Shown here: positions 1-6,689 of the stretch, piece after piece
Layout of the letters: each line of letters begins with the position of its first letter
How positions within the stretch are numbered: position 1 is the first letter of the stretch
Assembly (NCBI GenBank): GCA_944326625.1
Contig: CALVER010000031.1
Span: 1-11,395, forward strand
DNA length: 11,395 nucleotides
Direction of reading: 5' to 3'
Source: Candidatus Gastranaerophilales bacterium
Lineage (GTDB): Bacteria > Cyanobacteriota > Vampirovibrionia > Gastranaerophilales > Gastranaerophilaceae
Notes under the pieces: model-generated
The model's input: only the letters and a program-made list of their open reading frames with translations
What the model was told of the DNA's origin: nothing
The model's database searches: none
Position numbers and translations under genes: made by a program

Positions 1-77
1 ACAATTTGTTTATGCGAAAATGTTAATTTCGCTGCTTTAATCGGTTTTTTACCGCAAATTTCACATTGTTTTGACAT
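1..77 (-). CDS. rpmB: Ribosomal protein L28, 5' part (runs off left edge)
   Basis: Only the first 25 codons are inside the window; they read MSKQCEICGKKPIKAAKLTF and continue SHKQI. An N-terminal CxxCGKKP followed by a basic segment with SH is the start expected of the large-subunit ribosomal protein L28, in its zinc-ribbon (two-cysteine) form. The ATG at 75-77 has an AAAAGGAA ribosome binding site about 8 nt upstream on the minus strand. It lies downstream of the O-methyltransferase gene on the same strand with an 81-nt gap holding a possible promoter, so it may be transcribed alone. The identification rests on a short fragment; another small zinc-ribbon protein is possible but less likely. 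Confidence 0.72.
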   Translation of the reverse strand, partial: MSKQCEICGKKPIKAAKLTFSHKQI

Positions 78-112
78 AATTTTATTCCTTTTCTAGCTAG
101 TTGTGTAATTTA

Positions 113-140
113 ATAATATATTAAAAATCAAAATAATCAA
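113..140 (-). promoter_or_regulatory. Possible rpmB promoter
   Basis: On the minus strand TTGATT (135-140) and TATTAT (113-118) are separated by 16 nt, placing transcription start about 30 nt before the rpmB ATG. The region is very AT-rich, so chance matches are easy. No terminator hairpin is visible between the methyltransferase stop and this site, so read-through from the grpE operon remains possible. Confidence 0.35.
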
Positions 141-158
141 GAGTCATGTTAAAATAGC

Positions 159-728
159 TTAACGTATCTTTCTGCCAAGTGACAATCCTGCGGGAAGACC
201 TAATACAACATTTTCATAGTCAGGGTGTTTGTTTATGGCATCAATAAATGTTTGAGTTTTTTCTTTGTGGGAAAGAACGTTATCGCAGCAGATAAATCCG
301 CCCGGTATTAAATGCGGGTGTATGAGGTTAAAATATTCAATATACTCTTTTTTATTTGCGTCAATGAATGCAAAATCTATTTTATAATCTTCGGGCAAAC
401 CTTTTAGAACATCGCATGCCGAACCCTGAATAATTGATATTATGTCATTAATCCCGCACGATTTAAAGTTTTCTCTCGCAACGGAAAATCTTTTTTCCCA
501 AAATTCAATTGTTGTTAAGTGTCCGCCGGTTTTTTTGAGCGCTTTGCCGAGCCAAATTCCGGAATATCCGTTTGAAGTGCCGATTTCGAGCGCATTTTTA
601 CAGTTTGCGGCTTGTATCAAAGTATATAGAAATTCTCCCGTAACCCTTGAAATATTCCAAAAGTTTTTTTGTGTTTTTTCAAGATTTGTCAAAATGTTTT
701 CGGTAGTTTTGTCAAAATATTCTGTCAT
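159..728 (-). CDS. SAM-dependent O-methyltransferase, COMT/CCoAOMT type
   Basis: A 189-residue class I methyltransferase of the caffeoyl-CoA/catechol O-methyltransferase family, expected to move a methyl group from S-adenosylmethionine to a hydroxyl with a divalent metal. Visible motifs: SAM-binding ALEIGTSNGYSGIWLG (46-61), the acidic post-motif-I TTIE (72-75), FIDANKK (121-127) and CDN (148-150). D123, D149 and N150 match the three metal ligands of this family and K126 the usual catalytic lysine, so it looks active. It is somewhat shorter than typical members. There is no signal peptide, so it should be cytoplasmic. The start ATG at 726-728 overlaps the TGA of the upstream propeller gene (ATGA), implying translational coupling. 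It is last in the grpE-dnaJ operon. The substrate cannot be told from sequence. Confidence 0.9.
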   Translation of the reverse strand: MTEYFDKTTENILTNLEKTQKNFWNISRVTGEFLYTLIQAANCKNALEIGTSNGYSGIWLGKALKKTGGHLTTIEFWEKRFSVARENFKSCGINDIISIIQGSACDVLKGLPEDYKIDFAFIDANKKEYIEYFNLIHPHLIPGGFICCDNVLSHKEKTQTFIDAINKHPDYENVVLGLPAGLSLGRKIR

Positions 729-2155
729 TTGTTAATCTTTGTTACTTTGTCTGTTACAACTATTGCTCTTATGGGAACTTCTATGGGGCTTAGTTTTACA
801 ATTTGTTTTTTGACCATATCTAAAACACAGTATATTGAGGCTCTTGTGTCTGAAATTATAGCAAGATTTGTTCCTTCAATCGGTGTTATTCTGGTTGCAA
901 AACCGTTTGTGTTCAGGTAAATTGCATCCGTAAGTTCGTCGGTTTTTGTATTAATTATTTGAACAACATTGCCTTCTGCACCAAGAATAAAAAGGTTATT
1001 GCCAAAAGCGAGCATATCAACCGGTTTTGCGGTAATTTCAATTTCCGCAATTAATCCGTTTGTATCGTAGTCAATTATTGCAAGGTGGTTTTTTGTGCGG
1101 CTTGTTATATATAATTTGTTATTATCAAACGCAATTTTGGACACGTTCGGAAATTTTCCGATATCTTTTAAAAGGTAATTGTTGTCAAGTTCAATTGCCC
1201 AAATTTCGTTTGTTTTTTTATCAACATAAAATATTTTTGTACCGTCAGCGCTGAGAGTTAATCTTTCGCACATACCGTTTATTTTTATTTGTTTGGAAAG
1301 GGTCATAGTTTCAAGGTTTACAATATATATACTTGAATCTTCGGGACTTGAAACATAAGCAATATTTTTATCGTTATCAACCAAAATTTCATCAGGATGT
1401 GCTGTAAAAAGAATTTCTTTTATTACATCTTCATCCGCAAGCGATATAACATTTAAAGACGAACTGCCAAAAGATGTTACGAGCAAGAATTTGTTTTTAT
1501 AGCCTTTCATTGCATTCGGAACATGATTTTGAGAAAGCGCATAGGCCGGCGTTTTATTTTCGGAATTTATTACCTGAATGTTTTTTGAATATCCCGTAGC
1601 TACGTAAAACGTTTTATTTTTAAGCTCCGGCACGGGTGTGACAGTATTTTGCACATTTGCATGTTTTATCTGCGGAACCTCTACCCTTAAGCCAGGATTT
1701 TCATCAAGTGTTATATTAAGGTTCCCGATAATACCTTTTAAGTTTTCCGGAATAATTAATCCTCGGGGTACAAGCATATCTTGCGGCAAAAGTCCGTTTC
1801 TGATTTCCTCCGGTACATTAACCGGTGAAATTATTGTTTTTTTGCCGTTTGGATTGTTAATTACCTTTAATAAGACGTAATTGTTATTAAAAATTATGGC
1901 TTCAGGTTTATCTTTTAAGGTCTTATCAGCGGGTATTGCGGATTTGATTGCAATATTGTCAACCTCCAGCGGCTTTGCAGGAAATAGCGGCAGATAAACT
2001 GTTGCGTCAGGTAAAATTATTACCCCGTCAAATCGAAATTCCGTTTTAGGAAATGTGGAATTGATATAATTTTGTATATCTGCAGGAATTTTTGCCGCAA
2101 AGCTTAAGTTTGCGCTCATGAATATTAAAAAGAGTAATAATATAAGTTTACGCAT
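725..2155 (-). CDS. Secreted seven-bladed beta-propeller (YVTN-like) protein
   Basis: A 476-residue protein I cannot name. It starts with a signal peptide (MRKLILLLFLIFM, cleavage probably near SFA-AK at 20-21), so it acts outside the cytoplasmic membrane; no later membrane segment is seen. Residues about 22-175 form a region of unknown fold, rich in proline and short hydrophobic strands. From about 181 to 470, seven repeats of roughly 40 residues share a [FIL][YA][VI] strand, a loop, and an [IL]x[VI][IVL] strand: begin near KTFYVAT 181, FLLVTS 223, IAYVSS 265, KIFYVD 307, KLYITS 347, NLFILG 387 and NLAIIS 430. This is the pattern of YVTN/NHL-type propellers, often binding or scaffold domains rather than enzymes. 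The start ATG lies inside the end of dnaJ (8-nt overlap), with its ribosome binding site within dnaJ. Confidence 0.8.
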   Translation of the reverse strand: MRKLILLLFLIFMSANLSFAAKIPADIQNYINSTFPKTEFRFDGVIILPDATVYLPLFPAKPLEVDNIAIKSAIPADKTLKDKPEAIIFNNNYVLLKVINNPNGKKTIISPVNVPEEIRNGLLPQDMLVPRGLIIPENLKGIIGNLNITLDENPGLRVEVPQIKHANVQNTVTPVPELKNKTFYVATGYSKNIQVINSENKTPAYALSQNHVPNAMKGYKNKFLLVTSFGSSSLNVISLADEDVIKEILFTAHPDEILVDNDKNIAYVSSPEDSSIYIVNLETMTLSKQIKINGMCERLTLSADGTKIFYVDKKTNEIWAIELDNNYLLKDIGKFPNVSKIAFDNNKLYITSRTKNHLAIIDYDTNGLIAEIEITAKPVDMLAFGNNLFILGAEGNVVQIINTKTDELTDAIYLNTNGFATRITPIEGTNLAIISDTRASIYCVLDMVKKQIVKLSPIEVPIRAIVVTDKVTKINK

Positions 2156-3278
2156 TGTTAAAAACTCCTTTAACTTTAGACATCAAAGATTCCTGAGGCT
2201 TTTTATTTGTGTTAATTTCAAACAATCTTCGGTAAAGATTTTTTTCTTCATCGGAAAGCTGTGTCGGGGTTTTAACCGTTACAACCACAATGTGGTCGCC
2301 TCTCTGGGAAGGTCTTGAGATAATCGGAACTCCGGCACCTTTGATTTTTATTGTATTACCGCTTTGAATTCCTGCCTGAATTTGAATTTTTTGTTCTCCG
2401 TCAAGAGTTTTTATAGTAACCTCATCTCCGAGAACCGCCTGTGCCGGTGAAATTTCAAGCATTGTATAAACATTTAAGCCGTCACGCTGGAAGTATTCGG
2501 ATGGTTTTACATGCAAAACAACAAATAAATCGCCTGCGTGTCCGCCGTTTATCCCCGCGTCACCTTCTCTTGAAACACGGATTTTAGACATATTATCTAC
2601 GCCTGCCGGAATTTTTATTTCAATTTTCTTTTCTTTTTCAATTCTGCCATGACCTTTACATGCAGGGCAAGGGGTTTCAATTTTTTGACCTGAACCGTGG
2701 CAGTCAGGACATGTACTGATTTGAGTAAAAGCACCTAATGGTGTTCTTGCAACTGTCTGCACCTGACCTGTTCCGCCGCAGGTTTTACAGGTTACGGGTT
2801 TTGAACCTTTTGCCGCGCCTGTTCCTCCGCACTCTGTACAGGTCTCAAGGTGGTCAAATTTAATTTCTTTATTTGTGCCGAAAATTGCCTGTTCAAATTC
2901 AATTTCAATATCAAGTCTTAAGTCGTCACCGGGCTGCGGTGCATTCGGATCCGGTCTGCCTGTGCCAAAGCCGAAACCCATTCCGCCAAAAAATGAATTA
3001 AATATATCATTCAAATCGCCAAACCCGCCTGCAAACGGCCCGCCCGTGTCAAATCCTGCATTTTTTAATCCGTCTTCGCCAAAGCGGTCATAAGTTGCGC
3101 GTTTGTTGTCATCCATTAATGTTTCGTAAGCTTTGCCGAGTTCTTTGAATTTTTCTTCCGCATCGGGCGCTTTGTTCACATCAGGGTGATATTTCCGCGC
3201 CATTTTTCTGAAAGCTGATTTTATTTCATCTTTTGTTGCGTCTTTTGATACTCCGAGTATTTCGTAATAATCTGCCAT
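2148..3278 (-). CDS. dnaJ: Chaperone DnaJ (type I Hsp40)
   Basis: A 376-residue cytoplasmic co-chaperone that delivers unfolded proteins to DnaK and stimulates its ATPase. All type I parts are present: a J domain (1-70) with HPD at 31-33; a Gly/Phe-rich linker (about 71-110); a zinc-binding domain with four CxxCxGxG units (cysteines 147/150, 164/167, 190/193, 204/207); and the C-terminal substrate-binding and dimerisation domains. Length is normal. The ATG at 3276-3278 has a GAGGAAG ribosome binding site directly upstream, 17 nt after the grpE stop. dnaK, often between grpE and dnaJ, is absent here and must lie elsewhere. It overlaps the following propeller gene by 8 nt. Confidence 0.98.
   Translation of the reverse strand: MADYYEILGVSKDATKDEIKSAFRKMARKYHPDVNKAPDAEEKFKELGKAYETLMDDNKRATYDRFGEDGLKNAGFDTGGPFAGGFGDLNDIFNSFFGGMGFGFGTGRPDPNAPQPGDDLRLDIEIEFEQAIFGTNKEIKFDHLETCTECGGTGAAKGSKPVTCKTCGGTGQVQTVARTPLGAFTQISTCPDCHGSGQKIETPCPACKGHGRIEKEKKIEIKIPAGVDNMSKIRVSREGDAGINGGHAGDLFVVLHVKPSEYFQRDGLNVYTMLEISPAQAVLGDEVTIKTLDGEQKIQIQAGIQSGNTIKIKGAGVPIISRPSQRGDHIVVVTVKTPTQLSDEEKNLYRRLFEINTNKKPQESLMSKVKGVFNNA
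2165..2171 (-). promoter_or_regulatory. Ribosome binding site inside dnaJ that fixes the propeller start
   Basis: AAAGGAG on the minus strand, within the last codons of dnaJ, 9 nt before the ATG at 2153-2155. It supports that start, and with the 8-nt overlap shows that translation of the propeller gene is tied to dnaJ. Confidence 0.7.
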
Positions 3279-3295
3279 TCTTCCTCAAAACCATT

Positions 3296-3856
3296 CTAAC
3301 TTTCGGCTGTTGCTACATTCACTAACGACGGACGGAGAACTTTATCTCCCATTTTATAACCCTTTTGTAAAACATTTATAATTGTGTGTTCAGGGTGTTC
3401 GCTTGTCGGGGTCTGCATTACGGCTTCATGAAAATTCGGGTCAAATTGCTGACCTTCTGCTTCAATTTCTTCCAGACCCAATTTCTGTAATGTTTCCAGA
3501 ACTTGTTTATGAACAAGGTTAAAGCTGTCTTTAACCTGTTTGCAGTCTTCAACATTTTCTAAAGCTTTTTCTCCGCGTTCAAAATTATCAAGGATTTCCG
3601 TCATTTTTTTAAGAGCGTTTTCTGCCCCGTATTTTAAAAGGCTTTCGCGTTCCTGTTCCTGTCTTTTGCGGTAATTGTCAAAATCCGCTGCAAGCCTTAT
3701 ATACTGTTGATTTAATTTGTCATATTCTTCTTGAAGCTTGTTGCCTTCTGTATCAGGAGTGTTTTCTTCATTTGGTTGTTCATCCGGTTGTTTTTCCTGT
3801 TTAATTTCCGGTTCAGCGTCTTTTTTAAACGGATTGTTATTGTGTTTATGACTCAT
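3296..3856 (-). CDS. grpE: Nucleotide exchange factor GrpE
   Basis: A 186-residue dimeric co-chaperone that releases ADP from DnaK so the chaperone can reload ATP. The first 40 residues are charged and probably disordered, residues about 40-100 form the long helix/coiled coil (KLQEEYDKLNQQYIRLAADF onward), and the C-terminal beta domain that contacts DnaK is seen in FDPNFHEAVMQ (138-148) and LQKGYKMGDKVLRPSLVNVA (163-182). The ATG at 3854-3856 has AAGGGG about 7 nt upstream on the minus strand. It is first in an operon with dnaJ, a secreted propeller protein and a methyltransferase. The heat-shock repressor gene hrcA is not next to it and no CIRCE inverted repeat is seen upstream. Confidence 0.97.
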   Translation of the reverse strand: MSHKHNNNPFKKDAEPEIKQEKQPDEQPNEENTPDTEGNKLQEEYDKLNQQYIRLAADFDNYRKRQEQERESLLKYGAENALKKMTEILDNFERGEKALENVEDCKQVKDSFNLVHKQVLETLQKLGLEEIEAEGQQFDPNFHEAVMQTPTSEHPEHTIINVLQKGYKMGDKVLRPSLVNVATAES

Positions 3857-3879
3857 AGTTTTTCCCCTTATTTAATTAT

Positions 3880-3907
3880 ATTATAAGTTATCAAAAGTAA
3901 TAAACAA
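3880..3907 (-). promoter_or_regulatory. Promoter of the grpE-dnaJ operon
   Basis: On the minus strand TTGTTT (3902-3907), 16 nt, then TATAAT (3880-3885), immediately followed by a second, overlapping TATAAT (3875-3880). Transcription would start near 3873, leaving a leader of about 17 nt with the AAGGGG ribosome binding site. It looks like a housekeeping-sigma promoter. Confidence 0.6.
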
Positions 3908-3947
3908 GTTAAATTTATTATTTTTTAATATTTCATAAATTGTTTTA

Positions 3948-3976
3948 TTGCCAAATAGAGAAAAATTTGATAAGAT
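3948..3976 (+). promoter_or_regulatory. Promoter of the pilin leader
   Basis: TTGCCA (3948-3953), a 17-nt spacer, and TAAGAT (3971-3976), predicting a start near 3983, just upstream of the ribosome binding site at 3989. It diverges from the grpE promoter. The TTGCCA box and its flanks (13 exact bases, 3943-3955) recur at 11224-11236 in front of a similar leader. Confidence 0.55.
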
Positions 3977-3988
3977 AAATTTGTAAAA

Positions 3989-3995
3989 GAAGGAG
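3989..3995 (+). promoter_or_regulatory. Strong ribosome binding site for the pilin leader ORF
   Basis: GAAGGAG, 7 nt before the ATG at 4003-4005. It is the only convincing ribosome binding site upstream of the pilin; none precedes the ATG at 4134. This argues that translation begins at 4003. Confidence 0.75.
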
Positions 3996-4002
3996 AAAAG
4001 CT

Positions 4003-4050
4003 ATGGTATTTAGAAATTTTTTTAAAAACGGGGGGGGGCGTCTCCTCTAA
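4003..4050 (+). CDS. Leader ORF (15 aa), probably the true but out-of-frame prepilin start
   Basis: Reads MVFRNFFKNGGGRLL and stops with TAA at 4048-4050. It has the best initiation signals in this region, but nine consecutive G shift it out of the pilin frame. With one G more or two fewer it would continue as ...GASPLSRQDKGFSGF... with no stop and join the pilin ORF, giving an N-terminal extension of 44 (or 43) residues. As written it is a truncated product. It could instead be a genuine regulatory leader peptide, though its stop is 84 nt before the pilin ATG, far for simple coupling. Confidence 0.5.
   Translation: MVFRNFFKNGGGRLL
4030..4038 (+). repeat. Run of nine G (possible slippage tract)
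   Basis: A nine-base G homopolymer in otherwise AT-rich DNA, nine codons into the leader ORF. Homopolymers of this kind are classical sites of slipped-strand phase variation and also of assembly error. A length of 10 or 7 would put the 4003 start in frame with the pilin; nine leaves it out of frame. Confidence 0.9.
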
Positions 4051-4133
4051 GTAGACAGGACAAGGGTTTCAGCGGGTTTAAATATGAAAATACCGCAGTT
4101 GACAATTTTAAAAATGAATACTACAATTCTAAT

Positions 4134-4931
4134 ATGATGATTTATAGTTCAAAAAATAAAGGTTTTACTCTGGCCGAGGTTTTAATTACCCTCGGTATCA
4201 TCGGTGTTGTTGCAGCGATGACAATTCCGACATTAATTGCGAATTATCAGGAAAAGCAAACAATAACGCGTTTGCAAAAGGCGTATGCCACATTGAAAAA
4301 TGCGTTTGAACTTGCAAAAGTTGACCATGGTGATTATTCAACGTGGTCATGGAATCAGCATCCTTCTACTTATGAGTCGCCTGAGCAATATTTCTGGGAG
4401 AATTATATATTGCCGTATTTAAAGGTTGCTGAAAAGCATATTCCGGATTCTTCGCACAGATGCGCCGAGACTGTAAAAGGACTTAGCGGCTATGCAATTT
4501 CATATACGGATAGTGTGTGCGTTATTTTAAACGATGGTACGTCCATTTATTCTTGGGTCGGAGGTGATACATATTATCCGCATGTATGGATTTATGTCGA
4601 TGTAAACGGTAAATCAGAACCGAATGTTGTGGGAAAAGATGTTTTTGCAATGTATTTTTCACCGGGCAATCCGGGAAAAACTGCCGGAAATGAAAATGAT
4701 GACGGTGAAGTTGTGGATGCCGATAAACCCTTTAATATTGGATATGGTTTAAAGTTATTTGGTGAAGGAAGCGGTTTTACTGCAGAAGAGATGATGGAGC
4801 CTAATTTTGTTGTTCACGATAATGTGGCTGCTGATATACATCCGTCATGCAGTTCGAAAGGCTACGGTCAAACTTGCGGCGCGGTAATCCAATTGAGCGG
4901 CTGGAAGTTTCCCGACGGTTATCCGAGATAA
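4134..4931 (+). CDS. Type IV prepilin-like protein (pilin/pseudopilin)
   Basis: 265 residues from this ATG. A leader ending in KG (9-10) precedes FTLAEVLITLGIIGVVAAMT, the prepilin peptidase site with Glu at mature position 5 and the hydrophobic helix that anchors the subunit in the membrane and packs the filament core. The rest is an exported globular domain with four cysteines (110, 129, 239, 248), a DVNG...PNVVGKDVFAM segment (156-173), an acidic loop (about 186-198) and a CGAVIQLSGW tail. It could be a pilus, pseudopilus or DNA-uptake subunit; no assembly genes are nearby. The 10-residue leader is long enough for processing, but the ATG has no ribosome binding site. The frame is open upstream for 36 codons, to 4026, without a start, which suggests that the real N-terminus lies at 4003 across the G run. 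It is followed at once by a terminator, so it is monocistronic. Confidence 0.9.
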   Translation: MMIYSSKNKGFTLAEVLITLGIIGVVAAMTIPTLIANYQEKQTITRLQKAYATLKNAFELAKVDHGDYSTWSWNQHPSTYESPEQYFWENYILPYLKVAEKHIPDSSHRCAETVKGLSGYAISYTDSVCVILNDGTSIYSWVGGDTYYPHVWIYVDVNGKSEPNVVGKDVFAMYFSPGNPGKTAGNENDDGEVVDADKPFNIGYGLKLFGEGSGFTAEEMMEPNFVVHDNVAADIHPSCSSKGYGQTCGAVIQLSGWKFPDGYPR

Positions 4932-4956
4932 AAAAACTCCCTTCGGGGAGTTTTTT
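4931..4956 (+). terminator. Intrinsic terminator after the pilin gene
   Basis: ACTCCC (4936-4941), loop TTCG (4942-4945) and GGGAGT (4946-4951), then a T run to 4956, with an A run before the stem that extends pairing. The C(UUCG)G loop is an exceptionally stable RNA tetraloop. The A and T flanks could let it work in both directions. Confidence 0.93.
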
Positions 4957-4975
4957 GTTTACATATTTTAAAATA

Positions 4976-5004
4976 TTTACACCATTATGTTGTCGTTGTA
5001 TTAT
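4976..5004 (+). promoter_or_regulatory. Promoter of the murA-mfd operon
   Basis: TTTACA (4976-4981), exactly 17 nt, then TATTAT (4999-5004). Start is expected near 5011, followed by the GAGGA ribosome binding site at 5031-5035. It lies just after the pilin terminator and has near-consensus boxes for a housekeeping sigma factor. Confidence 0.6.
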
Positions 5005-5042
5005 TATTTTATTAGACGATTACAGACTTTGAGGAAATAAAA

Positions 5043-6365
5043 TTGGTTGAAAAATTTTATATAAAAGGCGGAACTCCGCTTAAAGGTGAGGTTTTGATAG
5101 GCGGTGCAAAAAATTCCGTCCTGAAATTAATGGCTGCGGCGCTTTTGGCAAAAGGTGAATCAAAAATTTATAATGTGCCTGAATTGACCGATGTTGAAAT
5201 TATGCTTCAGGTTATTAACAGTTTAGGAGTTAAAACTTCTTACGATAAAGAGGAAAAATCTTTAACTATTGATGCAACTGAAATTACCAATATTACGGCA
5301 AAATATGAACTGGTAAGTAAAATGCGTGCATCATTTAATGTTCTGGGTGCACTTGTTTCCCGTTGTAAAGAGGCAATTGTAGCACTTCCGGGGGGCTGTG
5401 CAATAGGCGAACGCAGAGTTGATTTCCACATAAAAGGTCTTGAGGCGCTCGGCGCGAAATTAAAAATAGAAAACGGTTATGTTCATGCAAAAGCAAGCAG
5501 ACTTGTCGGTGCGGAAATCTGTTTGGATCTGCCCTCAGTCGGTGCGACGGAAAATTTAATGCTTGCGGGCGTTTTTGCGGAAGGTTCCACAAGAATTCAA
5601 AACGCGGCTCAGGAGCCGGAAATTGTTGATCTGGCAAACTTTTTAAACGCAATGGGTGCGGATATTATCGGTGCCGGAACATCAGAAATTGTTATTAACG
5701 GTGTAAAACCCGAGGATATGCACCCCATTGAATACACAACAATTCCCGACAGAATTGAGGCAGGGACTTATATGGCGGCAATTGTAGGTACTAAAGGCAA
5801 GGCCGTTATAAGAAATATTTATCCCGCACATTTGTCGTTCTTTACGGATAAATTATTGAAAATGGGCGCAAATATCAAACTTGTTGACCCGACATCAATT
5901 GAAGTTTCAAATAAAAACAGATTAAATTCAATAAATTTCGTAACTCAGCCTTATCCCGGTTTTCCGACGGATTTACAGTCAATGGCAATGACGCTTTTGA
6001 CAACTGCAAACGGGGTCGGAATTATTACGGAAAGTTTGTACGAAAACAGATTCATGCAGGTGCCTGAATTAAGACGTATGGGAGCTGATATTCATCAGGA
6101 CAGAAACCATGCCATTATAAAAGGTGTAAAAAAACTTACAGGTGCAACGCTTACGGCAAGCGACCTGAGAGCCGGTGCGGCACTTGTTGTTGCGGCATTA
6201 ATGGCCGAGGGCAATTCAGTTATTGAAAAACTACATCATATAGATAGAGGATACGAAAATTTTGAAAATAAGATAAGATTGTTAGGAGGCAAAATAGAGA
6301 GAAAAGATGATGTAATATCTCCTGTTGAGCTTACGGAGGAAATACGAAATGAGTCCTACATATAA
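5043..6365 (+). CDS. murA: UDP-N-acetylglucosamine 1-carboxyvinyltransferase
   Basis: A 440-residue cytoplasmic enzyme that transfers enolpyruvate from PEP to UDP-GlcNAc, the first committed step of peptidoglycan synthesis and the target of fosfomycin. Seen: GAKNS with K23/N24, PGGCAIGERR with C119 (the fosfomycin-reactive cysteine; C115 in E. coli), R124, D310 in PGFPTD, R376 in LRAGA and R402 in IDRGYE, each offset by 1-5 from E. coli numbering. The usual GxRPVDxH reads GERRVDFH. The start is TTG (5043-5045), set by GAGGA 7 nt upstream and by alignment of the N-terminus; there is no better ATG. A C-terminal tail somewhat longer than the E. coli enzyme's encodes the next gene's ribosome binding site and overlaps that gene by 17 nt. 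Confidence 0.97.
   Translation: MVEKFYIKGGTPLKGEVLIGGAKNSVLKLMAAALLAKGESKIYNVPELTDVEIMLQVINSLGVKTSYDKEEKSLTIDATEITNITAKYELVSKMRASFNVLGALVSRCKEAIVALPGGCAIGERRVDFHIKGLEALGAKLKIENGYVHAKASRLVGAEICLDLPSVGATENLMLAGVFAEGSTRIQNAAQEPEIVDLANFLNAMGADIIGAGTSEIVINGVKPEDMHPIEYTTIPDRIEAGTYMAAIVGTKGKAVIRNIYPAHLSFFTDKLLKMGANIKLVDPTSIEVSNKNRLNSINFVTQPYPGFPTDLQSMAMTLLTTANGVGIITESLYENRFMQVPELRRMGADIHQDRNHAIIKGVKKLTGATLTASDLRAGAALVVAALMAEGNSVIEKLHHIDRGYENFENKIRLLGGKIERKDDVISPVELTEEIRNESYI
6335..6340 (+). promoter_or_regulatory. Ribosome binding site that fixes the start of the small repeat protein
   Basis: GGAGGA, 8 nt before the ATG at 6349-6351 and inside the 3' end of murA. It selects this ATG over an upstream in-frame TTG at 6325, which would lie before the site. 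Confidence 0.85.
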
Positions 6366-6687
6366 ACGCTGGTATGATCATGACCCGTTACTTTTGGAAG
6401 TAATTGAGCTTTTGCGCAATTATCAGAATGAATTGCATGCTCAGGCTGAAATTTTCTTGCAAAAGATTGAAGAAAAAGTTTCCAAAGAAACGGTTGACAA
6501 ATTTTACGCTATGGTTAAGCCTGTTAATGCCAATAACCGTTGGTATGATAAGGATCCCGTAATTTCCAAAACAGTTGAAATTTTGAGAATTGTTCCGCCG
6601 GAAGCTCAAAAAATTTGCGCCCAGAATTTTATCAAAACACTTAAAGAAATGGGTATTGATTATAAAAGCCCCAATGCTCAGCAATAA
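6349..6687 (+). CDS. Small protein with two RWYDxDP repeats, function unknown
   Basis: 112 residues; I do not recognise the family. It consists of two copies of one module: RWYDHDPLLLEVIELLR at 7-23 and RWYDKDPVISKTVEILR at 64-80, with equal internal spacing and a 57-residue period. Each is followed by a probable amphipathic helix containing ...E..AQ..F....I/L (about 24-42 and 81-100). No signal peptide, membrane segment or cysteine pair is seen, so it is probably a soluble helical cytoplasmic protein. It overlaps murA by 17 nt and precedes mfd by 2 nt, so it is made together with both. The strict RWYDxDP and ExLR positions suggest a binding surface, perhaps for a protein partner; this is inference. 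Confidence 0.85.
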   Translation: MSPTYKRWYDHDPLLLEVIELLRNYQNELHAQAEIFLQKIEEKVSKETVDKFYAMVKPVNANNRWYDKDPVISKTVEILRIVPPEAQKICAQNFIKTLKEMGIDYKSPNAQQ

Positions 6688-6689
6688 TA

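Noticed and set aside
3857..4002. CIRCE or other heat-shock operator upstream of grpE
   Set aside because: No TTAGCACTC/GAGTGCTAA-like inverted repeat is present; only ordinary promoter boxes are seen.
4030..4038. G-quadruplex at the poly-G run
   Set aside because: A single uninterrupted run, without further G tracts of similar length close by, is not a good intramolecular quadruplex; slippage is the simpler interpretation.
4847..5032. A plus-strand ORF across the pilin end, terminator and murA promoter
   Set aside because: It starts inside the pilin gene in another frame and runs through a strong terminator; its translation has no recognisable features.
5240..5652. Minus-strand ORFs inside murA
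   Set aside because: Antisense shadows of the conserved MurA frame, with no ribosome binding site or recognisable domain.
6325..6348. Upstream TTG start giving the small repeat protein eight extra residues
   Set aside because: The GGAGGA ribosome binding site (6335-6340) lies after this codon and at the right distance from the ATG at 6349, and the extra residues fall outside the repeat pattern.
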